A stretch of DNA of 64,000 nt from Anastatus disparis (taxonomy: Eukaryota > Arthropoda > Insecta > Hymenoptera > Eupelmidae), in assembly GCA_017163975.1 (NCBI GenBank), contig JAFFSR010000395.1, forward strand, positions 876,001-940,000, read 5' to 3'. Position numbers and translations under genes: made by a program. Of this stretch, positions 57,704 to 64,000 are shown one piece after another. The notes under the pieces are model-generated. The model saw only the letters and a list, made by a program, of their open reading frames with translations, ran no database searches and had not been told where the DNA came from. How positions within the stretch are numbered: the stretch's first letter is position 1; the number at the start of each line of letters is the position of its first letter.

Positions 57704-59269
57704 TCAAAATTGTCTGATTTTTTTCTTATTACTTTTACGTTTCTTGTTTAATCTACTTAAGTTCTTATAATTATGATTACCCCGTCTAAATATTTTGCTA
57801 TCATACCTTTTATCGTCTCGTCCATCTGGCTTATCTTTATTGTAAGAGTGATTGGCTGCGGTGTGTCCTTCACACCTTCTACATTTATAGCACATCAAGC
57901 CCTCGTTGCGGCACTCGTAAGCATGATGCCCTAGGACGCCACGTTTAAAGCACCATTCCTTTTGAGTTGTGTACGTGGCAGCAGCTCCTTCTTCCCTTGT
58001 CCTGGAAACTTATCTCCTTCTGTCCATCAATTTCATCGCACCTAACTGTAAAATATAATTTTTATTTGTTCGTAATCAAAATCCTTTCCCGTATTATGTT
58101 TATGCAAAAAGTTAGTTGGTTGCATTTGAAGTACATTATCACTGATCGTATTATAGAACAAATCTCTTTTATCTGCATCGTTTATCTTGATTGCACCTGG
58201 AATTTTGTCATCCAATCTAATTAATGCTTCAAAACGATCCCAGAATATTGTTGCTTTTTCTTTATTAGGTTGATATCTAATTAAGTACAATTTTTGTTAA
58301 CCATCATAGTAGTTAAATTTGCTTCATTAGTTCTAATTTCTTTTATTTTACTTAACAATTCCATTGTGTCCATTATTTGCAGCAACCCTGTACGACAATT
58401 CGCGTCAACTCCATACACCACAATATCTCGAACCCTCAGTTCATTCCTCCGTTCAGTTCCTTTTCTTCGTCTAGATCACGCTCTAGTATCACAGTCGAAT
58501 TCACAACATACAATAAGTCTAATGCTTCCAATTTACCGGTTAAATGATTCAAAAATAAGTCTAATTTCATCGTACTAGTCAATTTATACTCTCCTTTAAC
58601 AAACGAACCCGTACAAGCACTTTGAGGTACGTTCAAAATTATATTTCCACTATTAAAAGCATTATCAAATTTTCCTGTCAAATTTCGATTGAACCATCCG
58701 TCGAATACTATTCCTTTCAAAGTCATTAATTTCATTATTATTTTGGTTAGTCTCATGCAGACTTAAATCATTTTTACCTCTTATCTAATTGATCTCAATT
58801 GTTGTTCTACTTCTGACGTTATATTCGCGGTCTCGTTTTTGTGCTTTACAAAGTCAGATACAAATCCATCGACCCATTTTTTTATGTAGTCTTTTGACTT
58901 TCCTCCTTGACTCTGCATGGTTTCCTTGAGCTTGGAATTCTCCTTCTGAAGTCCTGCCATTTTCTTTTTCATCTCGTCTCTCTCTCCTTCTAAGTTTTCA
59001 ACTCGCTTTTCTAATTATTCTTTCTTATCTAATTCTTTCTTTTCAGGAACCCAGATATAGTAAACAAGAAGCGTGCCAATAGAGTCATAAAATTCAAGCA
59101 TAGATGTTAGGGCGGCTTCCTCTACTGGTGTCAGTGTACTTCGAGGATACACAAAGACTTTATCTCCTGGCCCACTCGAAATGACCCTTGTCAACGTTGC
59201 CTTGATGTAAAAATCCGTATCCGGGTATTCCCCAGACAATTCGAAATTGACATCAATTATCCTCATCAA
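57704..59269 (-). pseudogene. gag: copia gag region
   Basis: A series of minus-strand frames starts at the ATG at 59,269 (MMRIIDVNFELSGEYPDTDF). It continues through a coiled-coil-like segment (58,972-58,781: MAGLQKENSKLKETMQSQGG) and a conserved-looking block MKLMTLKGIVFDGWFNRNL. A UBN2/gag-like helical stretch (KEKATIFWDRFEALIRLDD) follows. The zinc-knuckle zone CFKRGVLGHHAYEC, CYKCRRCEGH and a Lys/Arg-rich tail close the region at 57,704. The first knuckle has Arg where the second Cys is expected. At least three stops or shifts separate the blocks. The protein would have formed the virus-like particle. Confidence 0.75.
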
Positions 59270-59898
59270 GAGTGTGAAGTCCTTCTAAACTGGAATGTGA
59301 ATTTTTGAATTTATGAAATTTCTCTCTTTTCTACATTTAATTCATTGTGCGTAAACCGCTAATATTATTTCGAAGTAAAATTTAATTTTAGTTCATTTTT
59401 AAGAACAATTTATCTTTTAAGTAATTCTAATTTTTAACCTTTCTAATTTTAATTTTTCAATTCCAATTAATCAGTTCAATTTAACCATTTAATTCATTTC
59501 TAGTTAATTTAAGCAAATCAAATTCCATTTTCTAATTTTAACAATTTTAATTAATCATTTCAATTAAATCTAATTTACTTCTAGTTAATTTAAACAAATC
59601 AAATTCTATTTTCTAATTTTAACAATTCTGATTAATCATTTCAATTTAATCTAATTTACTTCTAGTTAATTTGAACAAATCAAATTCTATTATCTTATTT
59701 CAACAACCTTTTAATTTACGAGTACTCGTGCTTATTTTAATTCGAGACTGTAAGAAAACAGGTCTGCTCCACGCTAAGTCATATTAACGCAATGTCTTTA
59801 CGACAGTACGCTGTCAAGCGCTGCTATGCTTTCCAATATAATCTAAACCCTTCTATACATGCACATGCTCTCTCTGTCGAATGCCACATCTTTCTATA
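59270..59898. other. AT-rich segment with an ~80-bp tandem repeat
   Basis: TTCTAGTTAATTT landmarks at about 59,497, 59,577 and 59,657 mark three imperfect copies of an ~80-bp unit. This may be the leader of the copia element. No LTR end or primer site recognised. Confidence 0.6.
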
Positions 59899-62744
59899 CC
59901 CACACAGCATGAAATATTGCAGTGAAACTTTCACTGAAATATTGTGCTAAAATATTGTCACAAGATTGCAGCAATCTTGTCTTAACATTGCTAAGAAGTT
60001 TCATGAAACATTTCAGTGTGATATTGCTGCAAACTTGCTACAAGGTTACAGAAAATAATTCAAGCAATATTGCAAGGAACCTTTCATGAAAGGTTGCAGC
60101 GAGGTTTCTGCAAGGTTTTATAAAACATTTCATGAAATATTGCAAGAAACCTTTCATGAAAGGTTGCAGCGAGGTTTCTGCAAGATTTTAGAAACAGTTC
60201 ATTAAATATTGCAAGAAAACTTCATGACATGTTTCAGCGAGGTTTCCAGCAAGATTTTAGAAATATTTCATGAAATTTCGCAAGAAACCTTTCATGAAAG
60301 ATTGCAGCGAGGTTTCTGAAAGATTTTAGAAATATTTTATGAAATGTTGCAAGAAACCTTTTATGAAAGGTTGCATACAGGTTTCCAGCAAAATTAAGAA
60401 AACATTTTATAAAATATTGCAAGGAACCTTTTATGAAAGGTTGCAGCAAGGTTTCTGCAAGATTTTAGAAATATTTCATGAAATTTCGCAAGAAACCTTT
60501 CATGAAAGATTGCAGCGAGGTTTCTGTAAGATTTTAGAAATATTTCATGAAATATTGCAAGAAAACTTTCACGAAAGGTTGCAGCGAGGTTTTCAGCAGG
60601 ATTTAGAAATTATTTCATGGAATATTGCAAGGAACCTTTCATGAAAGGTTGCAGCGAGGTTTTCGCAAGATTTTAGAAATATTTCATGAAATATTGCAAG
60701 AAACCTTTCGTGAAAGGTTGCAGCGAGGTTTCTGTAAGATTTTAGAAACATTTCATGAAATATTGCAAGAAAACTTTCACGAAAGGTTGCAGCGAGGTTT
60801 CTGCAAGATTTTAGAAACATTTCATGAAATATTGGACGAAAACTTTCACGACATTTTTCAGCGAGGTTTTCAGCAAAATTTAGAAAACATTTCATGGAAT
60901 ATTGCAAGGAACCTTTCATGGAAGGTTGCAGCAAGTTTTCTGCAAGATTTTAGAAATATTTCATGAAATATTGCAAGAAACCTTTCATGAAAGGTTGCAG
61001 CGCGGTTTCTGTAAGACTTTAAAAACATTTCATGAAATATTGCAAGAAAACTTTTATTACATGTTTCAGCAGGATTTTCAGCAAGATTTAGACAACATTT
61101 TGATGGAATATTGCATCGAACTTTCAATGAAAGATTGCAGCGAGCTTTCTGCAAGATTTTAGAAACATTTTATAAAATATTGCAAGAAACCTTTCACGAA
61201 AGGTTGCAGCAAGGTTTTTGCAAGATTCTAAAAACATTTCATGAAATATTGCAAGAAACCTTTCACGAAAGGTTTCAGCGAGTTTTACAGCAAGATTTGG
61301 GGAACTTTTCATGGAATATTGCAAGAAACCTTTCATGAGAGATTGCAGCGAGGTTCCTGCAAGATTTTAGAAACATTTTATGAAATATTGCAAGAAACCT
61401 TTCATGAAAGGTTTCTGTGAGGTTCCTAGCAAGATTTGGGGAACATTTTACGAAATATCGCAAGAGACCTTTGATGAAAGGTTGCAGCAAGGTTCGTGCA
61501 AGATTTTAGAAACATTTTACGAAATATTGCAAGATACCTTTTATGAAAGGTTTCAACGAGGTTTCCAGCAAAATTTGATGAATATTTTATGAAATATTAC
61601 AAGGGATCTTTTGTTAAAAGTTGCAGTAAGATTTCTGCAAGGTTTTTGACAAGATTTCTAAGATATCACAAAAAATATTGCTATTTACATTTCGCCAATG
61701 GTTATTACCATATTTTTGGCAATCTTTATAAAATATTCCAGAAAAGCGTTTCACCAAAAGTATCAGCAAAGTTTCATAAATAATTTCAAAATGAAATTGC
61801 AGCAAACCTTTCATAAACAGTTTCAGCAATAATTCCGCAAGTTTTTATAAATATTAGAAACAAAACCTTTTATTTCAATATTCTCTACTTCTCTCAAAAA
61901 CGATGCTGAGGAATTTTTTCTTCTTGTGCACAAATATTGATAATAATACTATTGCGCTCAACTAGTAATTTATAGATACAACGATTAATACTTAAGCAAA
62001 TAAGAAAAACTTTATTACACAAGGATATAAAATCCTGCCTACTATTAAATATTACTGCAGCAAGCTTTTGGCAAGATTTAAGAAATATTTTACAAAATAT
62101 TGCAGGAAACCATACGGAAAGGTATGAGCGTTGTTCGCGGCAAAATTTGGGAAAAATTTCATAAAATATCACGAGAAACCTTTCATGAAAGATTGCTTCA
62201 AGGTTTCTTGAAATGTTGCTGCGAGGTTTTCATGAAAGGCTGCTGCGAGATTTTTAGAAATATTTCAACCAGGTTCTAGCGCGGACATATAAATGTTGCT
62301 GCAATATCTCATAAAAGGTTGCTATGAGGTTTTCTGCAAGGTTACGGCGAGATTTTCTGAAAAATTGCTGTGTGGTTGCTTGAAATGTTTTTGCTATTTT
62401 TCCCGCAAGATTCCTGTGAGGTTTCTTGAAATGTTTCTGTTACATTTCCTGAAAGATTGCTGCGAGGTTTCCTGCAAGGTTGCGGCGAGGTGTTCTAAAA
62501 GATTGCTGCAAGGTTTCTTGAAATGTTTCTGTTACATTTCCTGAAATATTGCTGTGAGTTTTTCATGAAAGGTTGCTGCGAGGTTTTCTGAAAGATTGCT
62601 GCGAGGTTTTTAGAAATATTTCAACCGGGTTCTAGCGCGGACATATAAATGTTGCTGCAATCTTTCATGAAAGGTTGCTGCGAAGTTTCGAAACTTTCAT
62701 GAAACCTTGCAGCAACCTTGCAGCAATCTTTCATGCTGTGTGGG
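59899..62744. mobile_element. TA-flanked foldback element filled with 69-bp repeats
   Basis: Perfect 16-bp tips CCCACACAGCATGAAA and TTTCATGCTGTGTGGG with TA on both sides. From about 60,060 to 61,650 a ~69-bp unit repeats about 20-25 times (CTTTCATGAAAGGTTGCAGC, GAGGTTTCTGCAAGATTTTA). Because 69 is a multiple of 3, long open frames appear on both strands. They encode 23-residue repeats such as HERLQRGFCKILEIFHEI, but these look like by-products. The right third has different GGTTGCTGCGAGGTTTT repeats and a ~360-bp internal duplication (TTCTAGCGCGGACATATAAA near 62,275 and 62,631). Confidence 0.88.
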
Positions 62745-62775
62745 TAACGCTCTCTCTCTCTCTCTCTCTCTCGGA
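62745..62775. repeat. (CT)n microsatellite
   Basis: CTCTCTCTCTCTCTCT run between the foldback element and the LINE fragment. Confidence 0.85.
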
Positions 62776-62891
62776 CGGACATGATTGAGCTTATCACATG
62801 TACTGTGGAAGGAATTTTTACATCGCGCACAGACTTGAGGTTTGGATGTATGAGTGAAAGCCTTGCTACAAAGAAAGCACTGATTAGGCAT
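62767..62891 (-). pseudogene. LINE ORF1 start with a PHD-like zinc finger (fragment)
   Basis: ATG at 62,891 on the minus strand opens MPNQCFLCSKAFTHTSK, then PQVCARCKNSFHSTCDKLNH. The C-x2-C, C-x2-C, H-x2-C spacing is that of a PHD/RING-like finger. Such a finger heads ORF1 of several insect non-LTR retrotransposons; this link is from memory, not a search. The frame runs into the GA/CT microsatellite and is cut off about 40 codons in, next to the foldback element. The rest of ORF1 and ORF2 is not present here. Confidence 0.55.
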
Positions 62892-63776
62892 TATGAACTG
62901 TGGTGCAGAAGCAAGTGGAGAACAACCTTTACTTCAGTAGAGCAATTACAAGTGAAAGTATTAAGAGTAGAGTAAAGAGAAAAGAGTAAAGTGGAAACCA
63001 ACCTTAATATCGGATTTCACTAAGAACAAGCGTTAGTAATGTATAAGCAGCAGAGAAGTGAAAAAGCAGTGGAGAAAAACCTTAATACTGGGTTATACAG
63101 TAATATAAATGTAGATAAGATAGAGAGATAAAAATGTATATAGTATAGTACGTTGAGCAAGCAAGAGATGGCGCCTAAGGTACTAAACAGAGAGCAAAAT
63201 AACAGCTGACGACGCTCAGAAGCAAATAGAAGGAAATTAGACAAGGTGCGATGGCAGCACCAAAGCGTGCGTGAGAGAAGGACAGATAAAAATAAAAATG
63301 GCACGACGACAATGCGTGGAAAAGAGATAGAAGTATATTGGCGCCACAGCAGAGATAGCAGGCAGGAGAAAAAAGATGCACTATGCAATGCACTCAATAG
63401 GAACGCCCCCACTCACCAACACAAAAGCACTATACCACTAATGCACTTCACTAAGTCTGCACCACAGATGAAACAACGAGCAAAAAACAGAGCAAAGCAG
63501 CAGGACAGGCAGTCAGCGCAGCAGCAGAGCCGTGGAAAAAATGGCCGTGGAATGGTGCGAAAAAAGAAAGTCGTCCTGAGTCCCAAAATGCGGCAGAAAT
63601 GCAGCAAAATTGCAGCCAGAGCTTGCAGGACTCGTTCCTGGACGGCCTCCTGCAAAAAAAAATGCACTTTCAAGAGTGCAAAAATGGTTAAAAGAGCGTA
63701 TATAGCAGGAGCAGAAAATCGTGCGTGGCGCTACTTACGCTGAGAGAGAGAGAGAGCACGTGTGCTTATGTTCCTC
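62892..63776. other. Possible LINE 5' untranslated region; one unexplained open frame
   Basis: On the minus strand this would be the leader of the PHD-finger ORF1. On the plus strand a 165-codon open frame (63,246-63,743) encodes a Lys/Arg/Gln-rich polypeptide with no motif I recognise. I do not claim it as a gene. A GA run lies at 63,743-63,757. Confidence 0.35.
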
Positions 63777-64000
63777 CAAGGGAGGATGGTGTGGTAAGCC
63801 TGGTTTGCCAGAATATTTATTCTGTGAAGTCAATTCTAATGACTTGGCCTCGCCTGTTTTTGTTGGTGTCGTCTATAGGCCCCCTCATGCTCCGTTTCTG
63901 TTAAACACAGATTTTATTCCTGACTTAACTTCTTTTATTCATAATTATAGTACTAAGGTTATTCTGGGTGACTTTAACACTAATTTATGTACTGATTCTG
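63777..64000 (+). pseudogene. LINE endonuclease domain, 5'-truncated, runs off the window
   Basis: From about 63,793 the plus strand reads GKPGLPEYLFCEV, then VFVGVVYRPPHAPF and KVILGDFNTNLCTDS. This is the middle of an AP-type endonuclease/exonuclease/phosphatase domain, which nicks the target DNA for a jockey-like or related non-LTR retrotransposon. VYRPP and GDFN are its conserved strands; the Asp and Asn of GDFN are catalytic. The N-terminal part of the domain is missing. Reverse transcriptase, if present, lies beyond 64,000. Whether it is intact cannot be judged. Confidence 0.85.

Larger units (their letters stand above)
55761..59269 (-). mobile_element. Ty1/copia retrotransposon, truncated within reverse transcriptase
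   Basis: The minus strand carries, in copia order, gag, zinc knuckle, protease, GAG-pre-integrase, integrase and the start of reverse transcriptase. Integrase upstream of RT is diagnostic of Ty1/copia. The copy ends near 55,760 soon after SRWVF, so the RT core, RNase H and the distal LTR are missing. I could not identify the 5' LTR or primer site to the right, where a tandem repeat and then a foldback element lie. Stops and frameshifts occur throughout. Confidence 0.88.

Noticed and set aside
60234..61592. Several 70-113-codon open frames on both strands
   Set aside because: They follow from a 69-bp tandem unit inside a foldback element; no domain and no start context.
59899..62744. CRISPR-like array
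   Set aside because: Units are contiguous without unique spacers, and the genome is eukaryotic.

Overview
This window is a piece of an AT-rich insect-like eukaryotic genome built almost entirely from transposable elements (TEs), most of them broken and many nested inside one another. I recognise no host single-copy gene and no intact TE coding sequence. Tc1/mariner, Tigger/pogo, P-like and DDE_Tnp_4 transposases, a Ty3/gypsy element, a copia element, two LINE pieces (one with a PHD-like ORF1 finger), a tRNA-derived SINE and many TTAA-target MITEs fit an arthropod. I lean towards Hymenoptera, but that is a guess.

Left part (1-22,550). Two TTAA-flanked palindromic MITEs (974-1360, 1507-1887) come first. 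A ~60-bp tandem array (2600-4425) follows, split by a third TTAA element. Next are a palindromic foldback element (7279-9025), a Tc1 transposase remnant (10,480-10,975), and a repeat (10,980-13,033) that received a 1.5-kb foldback; its uninterrupted sister lies at 5733-6297. After these come a possible Polinton-type DNA polymerase scrap, a P-element-like transposase remnant, a candidate solo LTR (16,301-17,521), a 265-bp tandem repeat rich in AAGGTCA, a mariner-type transposase pseudogene, and a diverged TTAA element that itself carries an insertion.

Middle (22,551-42,069). A 12-kb Ty3/gypsy retrotransposon lies on the minus strand. It has two LTRs, a tRNA-Lys primer site, a polypurine tract, a 4-bp AATA target duplication, and gag and pol reading frames with several stops and damaged catalytic residues. 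A two-layer palindrome (34,773-36,672) follows. Then comes a second minus-strand LTR element (37,650-42,069). It has clear LTR signals and a primer site matching the tRNA-Trp 3' end. Its only large reading frame is a ~610-codon, broken, leucine-rich-repeat-like protein, with no gag or pol visible. This is the most unusual unit in the window.

Right part (42,440-64,000). A Tigger/pogo element spans 6.84 kb but reduces to about 2.5 kb once two nested foldback elements are removed. A ~336-bp tandem array follows, holding three TTAA insertions at the same relative site. Then come a DDE_Tnp_4 transposase gene split by a SINE with a 16-bp target duplication, a truncated copia element, a 2.85-kb TA-flanked foldback element filled with 69-bp repeats, and two LINE fragments in opposite orientation, the last running off the window.

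Two themes recur. One is TTAA-target short elements with G-rich ends. The other is large foldback elements whose arms are tandem repeats and whose tips start with CCC and sit next to a 2-bp duplication. Several insertions can be proven inside the window because an empty copy of the target is also present.
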